A DNA stretch of 42,595 nucleotides from Roseovarius gahaiensis (GTDB lineage Bacteria; Pseudomonadota; Alphaproteobacteria; Rhodobacterales; Rhodobacteraceae). Location: positions 1 to 42,595 of the forward strand of contig NZ_JAAORB010000025.1 in the NCBI RefSeq assembly GCF_011601345.1, in the 5' to 3' direction. Numbering within the stretch: position 1 is the stretch's first letter; the number at the start of each line of letters is the position of its first letter. The position numbers and the translations under genes were made by a program. The notes under the pieces are model-generated. The model saw nothing but the letters and a program-made list of their open reading frames with translations, made no database searches and was not told where the DNA came from. Positions 27,341 through 34,577 of the stretch are shown in pieces.

Positions 27341-27369
27341 TTGACTTTGGCCCGCTGCCAAGGTGTATC
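27341..27369 (+). promoter_or_regulatory. Predicted promoter of aspS
   Basis: TTGACT (27341-27346) and TGTATC (27364-27369) are separated by 17 bases, about 48 bases before the aspS start. This is a good -35 and a moderate -10 box. Confidence 0.6.
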
Positions 27370-27416
27370 GGCCCGAACCACGACACACGGCCCATCCGGG
27401 GCCCAGAGAGGACGCC

Positions 27417-29192
27417 ATGCACGCATATCGCAGCCACACCTGCGCCGAACTCGACAAATCCAACGTGGGCGACACCGTGCGCCTGTCGGGCTGGGTGCAC
27501 CGCATCCGCGATCATGGCGGGGTTCTGTTCATTGATTTGCGCGATCATTACGGCATCACGCAGGTTCTGTGCGATCCCGACAGCCCGGTGTTTGCCGAGG
27601 TTGAAAAGGTCCGCTCGGAATGGTGCATTCGCATCGACGGCAGCGTCAAGGCGCGCGATGACAGCCTGATCAACCCCAAGATCCCCACCGGCGAGATCGA
27701 GGTTTTCATCCGCGATATCGAGGTTCTGGGCGCGTCTGAGGAACTGCCGCTGATGGTGTTCGGCGATCAGGAATACCCCGAAGAAACCCGCCTGCGCTAT
27801 CGCTACCTTGACCTGCGCCGCGAAGAGATGCAGCGCAACATGGCGCTACGCTCGGATGTGATTTCTTCGATCCGGCGGCGCATGTGGGATAACGGGTTCC
27901 GCGAATACCAGACGCCGATCATCACCGCCTCAAGCCCCGAAGGCGCGCGCGACTTCCTCGTGCCCTCGCGCCTGCATCCCGGCAAGTTCTACGCGCTGCC
28001 GCAGGCACCGCAGCTGTTCAAGCAGCTGATCATGGTGTCGGGCTTTGACAAGTATTTTCAGATCGCGCCCTGCTTCCGCGATGAAGACCCCCGCGCCGAC
28101 CGTTCGCCCACCGATTTCTATCAGCTTGATCTGGAAATGAGCTTTGTCGAACAACAAGACGTGTTCGACACCATCCAGCCCGTTCTGGAAGGCGTGTTTG
28201 AACAGTTCGGCGGCGGTCACAAGGTCGATAAGCACTGGCCGCATATTTCCTACCGCGATGCCGCGCTGTGGTATGGCACCGACAAGCCCGACCTGCGCAA
28301 CCCGATCAAGATGCAGGACGTGTCCGAGCATTTCCGCGGCTCGGGCTTTGCCATCTTCGCCAAACTTCTAGAGCAGGACGGCACCGAAATCCGTGCCATT
28401 CCCGCCCCCACCGGCGGCAGCCGCAAGTTTTGTGACCGGATGAACGCCTTTGCCCAGAAAGAAGGCTTGCCCGGCATGGGCTATATCTTCTGGCGTGACG
28501 GGGAAAACGGGATCGAGGCCGCAGGCCCGCTGGCCAAAAACATCGGCCCTGAGCGGACCGAAGAGATCCGCTTGCAGCTTGGGCTTGGCAAAGGCGACGC
28601 CGCGTTTTTCCTTGGTGGCAAGCCAAGCGCGTTCGAAGCGGTGGCCGGCAAGGCCCGCAACGTGATCGGCGAGGAACTGAACCTGACCGAGAAAGACCGC
28701 TTTGCCTTTTGCTGGGTGGTCGATTTTCCGATGTATGAAAAAGACGATGAAACCGGCGCGGTCGATTTCTCGCACAATCCGTTTTCGATGCCGCAAGGCG
28801 GGCGCGAGGCGCTTGACGGCGACCCGCTGGATGTGCTGGGCTATCAGTATGATTTGGCCTGTAACGGCTACGAGTTGGTGTCAGGCGCGGTGCGGAACCA
28901 CAAGCTGGACATTATGATCAAGGCCTTTGAACTGGCGGGCTATGACGAGGCCGAGGTGCACAAGCGCTTTGGCGGGCTGGTCAACGCGTTCCAGTATGGC
29001 GCGCCGCCCCACGGTGGCTGCGCGGCGGGCATTGACCGCATCGTGATGCTGCTGGCCGACAAGTCGAACATCCGCGAGGTGATCATGTTCCCGATGAACC
29101 AGCGCGCCGAAGACCTGATGATGAACGCCCCCTCTGAGGCGGCCAGCGATCAGTTGATGGAACTTGGCCTGCGGGTCATCGAACAGGACTGA
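27417..29192 (+). CDS. aspS: Aspartate--tRNA ligase
   Basis: AspS charges tRNA-Asp with aspartate in the cytoplasm. The start at 27417 ([35 protein letters not shown]) gives 591 residues, the bacterial-type length. It has the OB-fold anticodon-binding domain, the class II motif 2 ([12 protein letters not shown]), a GAD insertion domain and motif 3 (GIDRIVML). Whether the enzyme is discriminating or also charges tRNA-Asn cannot be told by eye. It diverges from cfa and ends 48 bases before the convergent response-regulator gene. Confidence 0.97.
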   Translation: MHAYRSHTCAELDKSNVGDTVRLSGWVHRIRDHGGVLFIDLRDHYGITQVLCDPDSPVFAEVEKVRSEWCIRIDGSVKARDDSLINPKIPTGEIEVFIRDIEVLGASEELPLMVFGDQEYPEETRLRYRYLDLRREEMQRNMALRSDVISSIRRRMWDNGFREYQTPIITASSPEGARDFLVPSRLHPGKFYALPQAPQLFKQLIMVSGFDKYFQIAPCFRDEDPRADRSPTDFYQLDLEMSFVEQQDVFDTIQPVLEGVFEQFGGGHKVDKHWPHISYRDAALWYGTDKPDLRNPIKMQDVSEHFRGSGFAIFAKLLEQDGTEIRAIPAPTGGSRKFCDRMNAFAQKEGLPGMGYIFWRDGENGIEAAGPLAKNIGPERTEEIRLQLGLGKGDAAFFLGGKPSAFEAVAGKARNVIGEELNLTEKDRFAFCWVVDFPMYEKDDETGAVDFSHNPFSMPQGGREALDGDPLDVLGYQYDLACNGYELVSGAVRNHKLDIMIKAFELAGYDEAEVHKRFGGLVNAFQYGAPPHGGCAAGIDRIVMLLADKSNIREVIMFPMNQRAEDLMMNAPSEAASDQLMELGLRVIEQD

Positions 29193-29240
29193 TCAGGCCA
29201 TCAAGCCGGGCACAAGCCGCCACTGCACGCACCGCCGCCG

Positions 29241-29963
29241 TCAGATCACGGCGCGGTCGTGCAGGCGGTCCTTGATCAGCGCCTCCACCTTTGCGGCAGC
29301 GGCATGCGTGTCGCCGGGAGCGCCCCTGCGGCGGCTACGGGCCAGCGAATGTGCAGCGTCGACCAAAGGCCGGTCGTCCGCTGCGCGGGCAACCCCATCC
29401 AGAAACTGCGCGACATAATCCAGAACGTCCTCGCTTTCGGCCTCTTCCAGCAGGCTGGCGGCATGGCTGATGTCATCGCGATAGGCCAGACTGTCGGGCG
29501 CGATGATATCATCACTCAGGGCGCGCGGGCCGTTTGGCTGACGCTCAGACGGCAGATTGTTCAGGATGGCCTGCTGGAACTGCGCCAAACTGTTCAACGG
29601 TTTGATCAGGCATCCGTCGGCCCCGGCGGCGGCGGCTTTGTCGGCAGCTTGCGGATCACCGCTTAGCCCCAGCAGAACGCCGACACGCGGGCGGGCGGTG
29701 TTCAGGTCTTTGATCAGATCAAGGCCCGAGCCATCCGGCAGGCCGAAATCAACCACAACCGCCGAAGGGCGATACACCTTCAGGTGCCGCCGCGCTGAAT
29801 GCAGACAATCGGCCCGTCGCAGGCGCGCACCACTGCGCAAGGACATCAGGCGCATCGCCTCAGAGGCAAAGCGGCTGTCCTCGACCACAAGGATCGTCAG
29901 CCCCAACAGGGGGCGTGTCCGGGTCGGGGCGGGGTAGGGCGAGAGTGTCTCAAGCTCATCCAT
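29241..29963 (-). CDS. Response regulator receiver protein with a degenerate HPt-like C-terminal part
   Basis: This is a 240-residue two-component protein. I chose the ATG at 29963 because GAGGA lies seven bases upstream; a TTG at 29984 would add seven residues. The receiver domain spans about residues 20-135. It has the acidic pair Glu28-Asp29, the phosphorylation site Asp72 (VVVDFGLPDG), Ser101 in the switch position and Lys121-Pro122. No DNA-binding domain follows. The rest is helical, with AAHSLARSRRRG around His205, which weakly resembles a phosphotransfer domain. A partner kinase is not in the window. The promoter side carries a CtrA-like box. Function unknown. Confidence 0.75.
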   Translation of the reverse strand: MDELETLSPYPAPTRTRPLLGLTILVVEDSRFASEAMRLMSLRSGARLRRADCLHSARRHLKVYRPSAVVVDFGLPDGSGLDLIKDLNTARPRVGVLLGLSGDPQAADKAAAAGADGCLIKPLNSLAQFQQAILNNLPSERQPNGPRALSDDIIAPDSLAYRDDISHAASLLEEAESEDVLDYVAQFLDGVARAADDRPLVDAAHSLARSRRRGAPGDTHAAAAKVEALIKDRLHDRAVI

Positions 29964-30013
29964 GATCTGATCCTCGGGTTGCAATGCTCGGGCTCAGGCT
30001 AGTCCGGTTTTGG

Positions 30014-30028
30014 CTAACGATGGGTTAA
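30014..30028 (-). promoter_or_regulatory. CtrA-like binding box upstream of the response regulator gene
   Basis: On the minus strand the site reads TTAA-N7-TTAG, matching the CtrA consensus TTAA-N7-TTAA at seven of eight positions. A possible -10 (TAGCCT) lies 12 bases downstream, giving a short leader before the ATG at 29963. CtrA regulation is an inference from this match. Confidence 0.4.
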
Positions 30029-30052
30029 CGTGCGGTTGCGTCCCCCTGTCGC

Positions 30053-30081
30053 TTGCCTCTGGGCCGCTGCGCCCCCATAAC
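30053..30081 (+). promoter_or_regulatory. Predicted promoter of mce
   Basis: TTGCCT (30053-30058) and CATAAC (30076-30081) are 17 bases apart, with a short leader to the ATG at 30112. Confidence 0.45.
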
Positions 30082-30111
30082 AGGGAGAGACGTCACCTAA
30101 CGGAGTGAACA

Positions 30112-30516
30112 ATGATCGGACGCCTGAACCATGTCGCTATCGCCGTGCCGGATTTGCAGGCCGCGGCGGACCAATATCGCACCGCGCTTGGCGCCAATGT
30201 GGGCGAGCCGCAGGACGAACCCGATCACGGCGTGACGGTCATTTTTATCGAACTGCCCAACACCAAGATCGAACTGCTGTATCCCTTGGGCGACGATAGC
30301 CCGATCAACGGGTTCCTTGAAAAGAACCCGGCGGGCGGCATTCATCATATGTGTTTCGAAGTCGACGATATATTGGCGGCCCGCGATCATCTGATTGAGA
30401 CCGGCGCGCGGGTGCTTGGCTCGGGCGAGCCCAAGATTGGCGCTCACGGCAAGCCGGTTCTGTTTCTGCACCCCAAAGATTTCCAAGGCACGCTGGTGGA
30501 ATTGGAGCAAGTCTGA
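30112..30516 (+). CDS. mce: Methylmalonyl-CoA epimerase
   Basis: The enzyme interconverts the two epimers of methylmalonyl-CoA in propionate and odd-chain fatty acid metabolism, between propionyl-CoA carboxylase and methylmalonyl-CoA mutase. The 134-residue product is a vicinal-oxygen-chelate fold protein with metal ligands visible as His7 in LNHVAIAV, the HHMCFEV His and the C-terminal Glu in LVELE. Length and motifs are typical. Its stop overlaps the DUF1467 gene start (TGATG), a pairing common in this clade. Confidence 0.93.
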   Translation: MIGRLNHVAIAVPDLQAAADQYRTALGANVGEPQDEPDHGVTVIFIELPNTKIELLYPLGDDSPINGFLEKNPAGGIHHMCFEVDDILAARDHLIETGARVLGSGEPKIGAHGKPVLFLHPKDFQGTLVELEQV

Positions 30517-30827
30517 TGAGTATCGCCTCGGCCATCGTCCTGTTCATGGTGATCTGGTTCATGACGTTCCTGATCGTGATCCCGTTCCGAATCGATACGC
30601 AGGGTGATCTGGGCGAGATCGTGCCCGGCACCCACGCCGGATCGCCGCAGAACCATCACCTCAAGAAAAAGGCATGGATCACCACTGGCATCACGCTCGT
30701 GCTTTGGGTGATCATCGGGGGCACGATCGTGTCTGGGGTGATCTCGGTGCGCGACATTGACCTGTTCGGCCGCATGGGCCCCGAGGGCAGCATGTGGCAT
30801 AGCGAAAGCGGCAGCGCGGCGGAATAA
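30516..30827 (+). CDS. DUF1467 family membrane protein
   Basis: This is a 103-residue protein with two membrane segments (about residues 5-24 and 55-77), joined by a loop with the conserved FRIDTQGDLGEIVPGTHAGSP region. This matches DUF1467, a widespread alphaproteobacterial family of unknown function often found next to methylmalonyl-CoA epimerase. The start codon overlaps the mce stop by one base, so translation is coupled. A short terminator-like hairpin follows. Confidence 0.85.
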   Translation: MSIASAIVLFMVIWFMTFLIVIPFRIDTQGDLGEIVPGTHAGSPQNHHLKKKAWITTGITLVLWVIIGGTIVSGVISVRDIDLFGRMGPEGSMWHSESGSAAE

Positions 30828-30839
30828 ATCTGGCCGGTG

Positions 30840-30858
30840 AACGGTTGCGCACCGTTTT
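30840..30858. terminator. Convergent terminator between DUF1467 and EI24 genes
   Basis: AACGGT (30840-30845) pairs with ACCGTT (30851-30856), followed by TT. The stem sits between two converging genes and overlaps the stop codon of the minus-strand gene. Confidence 0.5.
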
Positions 30859-31555
30859 AGCGCTCGGCTTTCGCTTGCAGCCTGTGGAACAGATGCGTGA
30901 ACGTGGCCGCGCCGATGATTGGGACGATCAGGTTCAGGATCGGCACCGTCAAAGGCACTGCCATCAAAACCCCAGCCATCCATATCGTCGCGCCGTGGCG
31001 TTTGCGCATTTGCACAGCCCCCGCGCGGCCCAAACGCCGCATTGCCGCCACGGTAAAATATTCACGTCCCAGCAAGAAACCGTTGACCGCGTAGAACACA
31101 GGCAACCCGGCAATCGGCAAAACCAGCGTCAGCAAAAGGGCCGCGATATTTGCCGCGATCAACACGCCCATGGCCGAAATCCCGTCAATGATTTCGTCGC
31201 GCAGCGGCACCCCATCGACCTTGGGTAGGCTGGGGTAATGGCGGTCTTCGACCGCCTCGGCCACGTCATCCAAAAACATTGACACAAAGGCCGACGCGAC
31301 CGGAACCATCAGGAAAACCGACATGACAAACATCAGCGCGACAAAGGCCCAGCTGATCACATTGTCGACCCATTGCACCTGTCCCAACAAGGGCAAGGTC
31401 ACGCTGTCGCCGACAAGCCACCCGATCCCCCAGACCAGAACCGCAGTGATTGCTGCCAGCAAGAGCACTGTCAGCCCGATACCGCGCCACAGAACCTTGC
31501 GAAAGCGGCGGTCGCCGATCTGCCCGATGGCCTTTAGAAAATCGCCCAAGATCAT
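30857..31555 (-). CDS. EI24 domain (CysZ-like) membrane protein
   Basis: This is a 232-residue protein with about five hydrophobic segments that matches the EI24/CysZ family, whose E. coli member imports sulfate. I chose the start MILGDFLKAIGQIGDRRF (31555) because it overlaps the upstream nitroreductase stop as ATGA; a start four codons earlier (31567) is also possible. Conserved features include the LPIAGLPVFYAVNGFLLGREYF loop. Whether it moves sulfate here is unknown, since no cysteine gene is nearby. Confidence 0.85.
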   Translation of the reverse strand: MILGDFLKAIGQIGDRRFRKVLWRGIGLTVLLLAAITAVLVWGIGWLVGDSVTLPLLGQVQWVDNVISWAFVALMFVMSVFLMVPVASAFVSMFLDDVAEAVEDRHYPSLPKVDGVPLRDEIIDGISAMGVLIAANIAALLLTLVLPIAGLPVFYAVNGFLLGREYFTVAAMRRLGRAGAVQMRKRHGATIWMAGVLMAVPLTVPILNLIVPIIGAATFTHLFHRLQAKAER

Positions 31556-32130
31556 TCCGACACCCATTGCGTGATTTGCGCCAGATCGGGGCGTGGTCGT
31601 TCGGGCGGGCTGGCGGTTTCGGTGCCGATATGGATAAAGCCCGCCACGCGTTCATGGGTGGCAAGGCCAAGCGCCGTTTCGGCAAACCCACGATCGTGTG
31701 CAGGCCAACCGCTCAGCCAATTGGCCCCCCAGCCAGAAGCCAGCGCCGCGTTGAGCAAAGCAAGACAGACAGCCCCGGCGGAATATGTCTGTTCAATCGG
31801 GGGGATTTTCTCGGACGGTGTTTGCACCTCGATCACCGCAACAGCCAATTGACCGTCATCAAACTGCTGCCGCCCCTTGGCGATGTCGGCCTCGTTGCGG
31901 CCAAGGGATTGGCCCCGTGCGCCAGCAACCTCGCCCAAGCGGCGCAAAGCGGCGCGTTCCAGAACGATAAACCGCCAAGGCTCCAGCTTGCCGTGATCGG
32001 GGCTGCGCGCCGCGGCGGTCAGGATCGGCATCAGCTCGTCACGGGTGGGCGTTGGCACGCTAAGCGTTTTGGCCGGGCGCGAGCGGCGGCTCAGCAAAAA
32101 TTGCAGGGCGTCGGGGTTTGGCGTGGGCAT
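31552..32130 (-). CDS. Nitroreductase family protein
   Basis: This is a 192-residue FMN-dependent oxidoreductase of the nitroreductase superfamily, closest in layout to the YdjA type. The N-terminal LSRRSRPAKTL and AARSPDHGKLEPWRFIVLE blocks hold flavin-contacting residues. The C-terminal GLATHERVAGFIHIGTE segment is also typical. The physiological substrate is unknown for this subgroup. It is cotranscribed with the EI24 gene downstream through an ATGA overlap. Confidence 0.88.
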   Translation of the reverse strand: MPTPNPDALQFLLSRRSRPAKTLSVPTPTRDELMPILTAAARSPDHGKLEPWRFIVLERAALRRLGEVAGARGQSLGRNEADIAKGRQQFDDGQLAVAVIEVQTPSEKIPPIEQTYSAGAVCLALLNAALASGWGANWLSGWPAHDRGFAETALGLATHERVAGFIHIGTETASPPERPRPDLAQITQWVSE

Positions 32131-32243
32131 GTCTGTCCTGTCGGTATTGCGGTATCTTGACTACATGTCGGGGCATGGACCGGCAGGGTCAAGCCCGCGC
32201 TCAGCATCTGGTGAAGATTGCGCCGTGGCGTTATGCTGGTGCC

Positions 32244-32507
32244 ATGGCGGATTTATCACTTAGTCACCTGGCCGTGCCCGGTGCGCGTATTGCTGTGCGT
32301 GTCACACCCAAAGCCTCGCGCACCCGGATCACGCAGGGCGACGATGGCAGCGTGCGGGCCTATGTCACTGTGCCACCTGCTGATGGCAAGGCGAATATCG
32401 CGGTTCAGGGGCTTCTGGCCAAGGCACTGGGTGTGCCAAAATCCCGGCTGACCCTAACGAAAGGCCATAAGGCGCGTGATAAACTATTCACGATTTCAGA
32501 GGCTTAA
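32244..32507 (+). CDS. DUF167 family protein (YggU-like)
   Basis: This is an 87-residue protein with the DUF167 pattern: RIAVRVTPKASRTRI at the N terminus, YVTVPPADGKANIAVQGLLAKALGVPKSRLTLTKGHKARDK in the middle. The family is widespread and of unknown function. I chose the ATG at 32244 by length; it has no good Shine-Dalgarno sequence. A TATGCT six bases upstream (32232-32237) could be a -10 box that starts transcription at the ATG, so the mRNA may be leaderless. Confidence 0.8.
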   Translation: MADLSLSHLAVPGARIAVRVTPKASRTRITQGDDGSVRAYVTVPPADGKANIAVQGLLAKALGVPKSRLTLTKGHKARDKLFTISEA

Positions 32508-32527
32508 GGAAAATTTTATCATTTTCC
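32508..32527. terminator. AT-rich convergent hairpin
   Basis: GGAAAAT (32508-32514) pairs with ATTTTCC (32521-32527). It lies between two converging genes and overlaps the end of the minus-strand one. The stem is AT-rich, so it is weak. Confidence 0.35.
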
Positions 32528-32758
32528 TTCGGGCCGGATGGAATAGACACCTTCGGGCAGGTTCAGGGCCGCACCCAAATCGCGCAGTTGCGCCATGGAT
32601 AAGGTGATTTTTTGCGTCGTATCGGTGCGTGGGTCATATTGCTCGATCGTCACGCATTCTTCGAATGCGTTGATCACCACGTCCTCTTGCAAAGGCACGT
32701 CACCATCGTCGACAAGTGTCACGATGGTCGAGTCGAATTCATGTTCGATTGAAAACAT
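32519..32758 (-). CDS. Hypothetical acidic protein
   Basis: This is a 79-residue acidic protein that I do not recognise. It has no signal peptide or membrane segment. It contains Asp/Glu clusters early (EHEFDST, DDGDVPLQEDVV) and ends with a segment like GVYSIRPEGK. The ATG at 32758 has no Shine-Dalgarno sequence but is preceded by a good promoter whose predicted start falls on the ATG. Predicted beta-rich content fits a small cytosolic domain, perhaps a binding partner; that is a guess. Confidence 0.6.
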   Translation of the reverse strand: MFSIEHEFDSTIVTLVDDGDVPLQEDVVINAFEECVTIEQYDPRTDTTQKITLSMAQLRDLGAALNLPEGVYSIRPEGK

Positions 32759-32764
32759 GGGGAT

Positions 32765-32792
32765 AGACTACCGTGTTGGCGGCGCTTTGCAA
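32765..32792 (-). promoter_or_regulatory. Predicted leaderless promoter of the 79-residue protein gene
   Basis: On the minus strand, TTGCAA (32787-32792) and TAGTCT (32765-32770) are 16 bases apart. The ATG begins six bases after the -10 box, where transcription should start. Confidence 0.5.
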
Positions 32793-32817
32793 GCACCGGG
32801 CGGACCGGGGCAAAAGG

Positions 32818-32846
32818 CTGTCAGACGGTCGAAAACCTGTTAGGGT
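32818..32846 (+). promoter_or_regulatory. Predicted promoter of the M48 lipoprotein gene
   Basis: CTGTCA (32818-32823) and TAGGGT (32841-32846) are 17 bases apart. The ATG follows at 32877 after a GGAG ribosome-binding site. Confidence 0.4.
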
Positions 32847-32876
32847 TCACACCATCACCCATCGCGGAGCCTCCTC

Positions 32877-33590
32877 ATGCGCCTTATCGCCTTTCTGTGT
32901 CTGATTGGTTTGGCCGGTTGCGTCTCAACCGTGCCGCCGCAATCTCCGACACGTCCCAAGCCTCAGCCGACGGCCAGTGCCTCGGCCACGACGGCGCGCG
33001 CCAAAGTCGATCAGTTCGTGTCGGTTGTGCAATCCGTCGAACCTGTGGCCGAGGCCGTGTGCCGCCAACGCACCAAACCAGGTACAAACTGTGATTTTCG
33101 CATCGTCGTGGATGACCGCCCGGGCCAGCCGGTGAATGCCTATCAAACATTGGATCGCGCGGGGCGCCCGATCTTGGCCTTTACGCTGCCAATGATCGTC
33201 GAGGTGCGCAACCGCGATGAATTGGCGTTTGTTATGGGGCACGAGGCCGCCCACCACATCGCGGGCCACATCCCGCGCCAGCAACAAAACGCCATGGCGG
33301 GGGCCGTTTTGTTGGGGGGGCTGGCCACGCTGAGCGGGGCCAACGCGGATGCCGTGCGCTCGGCCGCCGATCTTGGGGCATCGGTGGGCGCGCGCAGCTA
33401 TTCCAAGGAGTTTGAACTGGAAGCCGATGCGCTGGGTACGATCATAACGCGCAGTGCAGGCTATAATCCGGTCCGTGGCGCGGCATTCTTTACGCGCATT
33501 CCTGATCCCGGTGATCGTTTTCTTGGAACGCATCCACCGAATGCGCAGCGCATCGAAACCGTTCGCCGGGTCGATGCGCAGTTGCGATAA
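32877..33590 (+). CDS. M48 family metalloprotease, lipoprotein
   Basis: This is a 237-residue zinc protease anchored to a membrane as a lipoprotein. The lipobox LAGC puts the modified Cys at residue 15. The zinc motif HEAAHH (His122, Glu123, His126) and the downstream ELEAD motif (180-184) match M48 peptidases of the LoiP/YcaL type, which act in envelope quality control. A Pro/Thr/Ala-rich linker follows the lipid anchor. The cysteines at 62 and 72 may form a disulfide. The YigZ-like gene starts four bases after its stop. Confidence 0.9.
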   Translation: MRLIAFLCLIGLAGCVSTVPPQSPTRPKPQPTASASATTARAKVDQFVSVVQSVEPVAEAVCRQRTKPGTNCDFRIVVDDRPGQPVNAYQTLDRAGRPILAFTLPMIVEVRNRDELAFVMGHEAAHHIAGHIPRQQQNAMAGAVLLGGLATLSGANADAVRSAADLGASVGARSYSKEFELEADALGTIITRSAGYNPVRGAAFFTRIPDPGDRFLGTHPPNAQRIETVRRVDAQLR

Positions 33591-33593
33591 GAC

Positions 33594-33950
33594 ATGAACC
33601 AATTAAGCGCAGTCATTTCTGATCGTGGGTCGAAATACGCGGTCTCGGGGGCACCGGTGACCGACCGCGCAGCGGTGGACGCGTTTTTGAAAGATCTCAA
33701 ACGCGACAAGAAATTCGCCAAGGCCACGCATAATACATGGGCGGTCAGCCTGTCGGATGGGACGCCCCTGAAAGGCGATGATGGGGAATCTGGCGCTGGA
33801 ATGGTGATTTTGCGGATGCTGGACCGGGCGGAATTGCGCGATCATGTCATTGTTGTAACCCGTTGGTATGGCGGTAAACATTTGGGCGGTGATCGCTTTC
33901 GCCACGTGCAGGATTGCGTGCGCGCATATTTGGACAGGTTCATCGGTTGA
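33594..33950 (+). CDS. YigZ/IMPACT N-terminal domain protein (UPF0029), short form
   Basis: This is a 118-residue protein covering only the N-terminal IMPACT (UPF0029) domain, with the signature VTRWYGGKHLGGDRFRHVQDC near the end. Typical YigZ proteins have about 200 residues and a second domain, so this is a natural short form or a truncated copy; no broken second part follows. The family in eukaryotes affects translation control through GCN1, while in bacteria its role is unclear. Its stop codon lies inside the FnrL-like box of the next operon. Confidence 0.82.
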   Translation: MNQLSAVISDRGSKYAVSGAPVTDRAAVDAFLKDLKRDKKFAKATHNTWAVSLSDGTPLKGDDGESGAGMVILRMLDRAELRDHVIVVTRWYGGKHLGGDRFRHVQDCVRAYLDRFIG

Positions 33951-33988
33951 CTCATATCAAGGTCGTGATCCGGTAACCGTTTTACGCT
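33947..33988 (+). promoter_or_regulatory. FnrL-type anaerobox and class II promoter of the DUF6455 operon
   Basis: TTGAC-TCAT-ATCAA (33947-33960) matches the FNR/FnrL consensus TTGAT-N4-ATCAA at nine of ten fixed positions. TACGCT (33983-33988) is a -10 candidate with a predicted start near 33995. The box centre is then at -41.5, the standard class II position for FNR activation. This was read by eye and not tested. FnrL activation when oxygen is low is an inference from the match and the spacing. Confidence 0.65.
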
Positions 33989-34036
33989 CTGTCCATGCGC
34001 CAATCTCGTTTTGGCACCGCAAAAGGGAGCATTCCA

Positions 34037-34303
34037 ATGTCCTCACGCACCACGTTAAGACGCCACGCAGAACTGGTTGACCGCATGGTCAATACAGTTG
34101 GTATTGATCTGGAAGAGAAAGCCATGGCAGGCCAGATTGATTTTGACGGTATCAGCGATGCTGTTCTGAATTGTGTTGGCTGCACAGCGCCAGAAGATTG
34201 CGAACACTGGTTGGCCCTGAATGCCGGCGGATCAGACAGCGCGCCGGGCATATGCCGCAACAGTGAATTGTTCGCCACATTGAAGGCCGGAAAGCGGGCC
34301 TGA
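34037..34303 (+). CDS. DUF6455 family protein, copy 1 of 3
   Basis: This is an 88-residue cytosolic protein of unknown function. The start at 34037 (MSSRTTLRRHAELVDRMVNTVGIDLEE) has GGGAG seven bases upstream. The conserved four-cysteine pattern is CVGC, then Cys six residues on (PEDCEHWL) and a fourth in GICRN: C-x2-C-x5-C-x17-C. Such a set could bind zinc or an iron-sulfur cluster. It is the first of three adjacent paralogues behind an FnrL-like box, which suggests a role at low oxygen. I assign DUF6455 from the cysteine/tryptophan motif and the LVDRM start. Confidence 0.75.
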   Translation: MSSRTTLRRHAELVDRMVNTVGIDLEEKAMAGQIDFDGISDAVLNCVGCTAPEDCEHWLALNAGGSDSAPGICRNSELFATLKAGKRA

Positions 34304-34304
34304 A

Positions 34305-34577
34305 ATGCAACGGCTTGGCGATCAATGCCACCACTACTGGCTGCTAAAGGATATGGCCCGCGTCACGGATGTTGATTTGGTCCGTGCGTTTCGCGACGGC
34401 CGTATAACATCGTGCGAGTGGGCCGAGATGATTGATCTCTGCCGCGCCTGCGAGTGGGTTGATGGGTGTCAGTCGTGGTTGCAGACTGCAAAGGCCCCAC
34501 GCCCTATTCCGCCTCACTGTCGCAATAGCGCCCGGTTGGCGCATTTGAAAGGTGAACAGGAGTTGGCCCAAAGATGA
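34305..34577 (+). CDS. DUF6455 family protein, copy 2 of 3
   Basis: This 90-residue paralogue starts one base after copy 1 ends. It keeps CRAC, DGCQSWL and HCRN, giving C-x2-C-x5-C-x16-C. Outside the cysteine motif it shares little with copy 1: its N terminus begins MQRLGDQCHHYWLLKDMARVTDVDL, closer to copy 3. An additional Cys is near residue 8, and another near residue 37. Its stop overlaps the start of copy 3 (ATGA), so copies 2 and 3 are translationally coupled. Function unknown. Confidence 0.72.
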   Translation: MQRLGDQCHHYWLLKDMARVTDVDLVRAFRDGRITSCEWAEMIDLCRACEWVDGCQSWLQTAKAPRPIPPHCRNSARLAHLKGEQELAQR

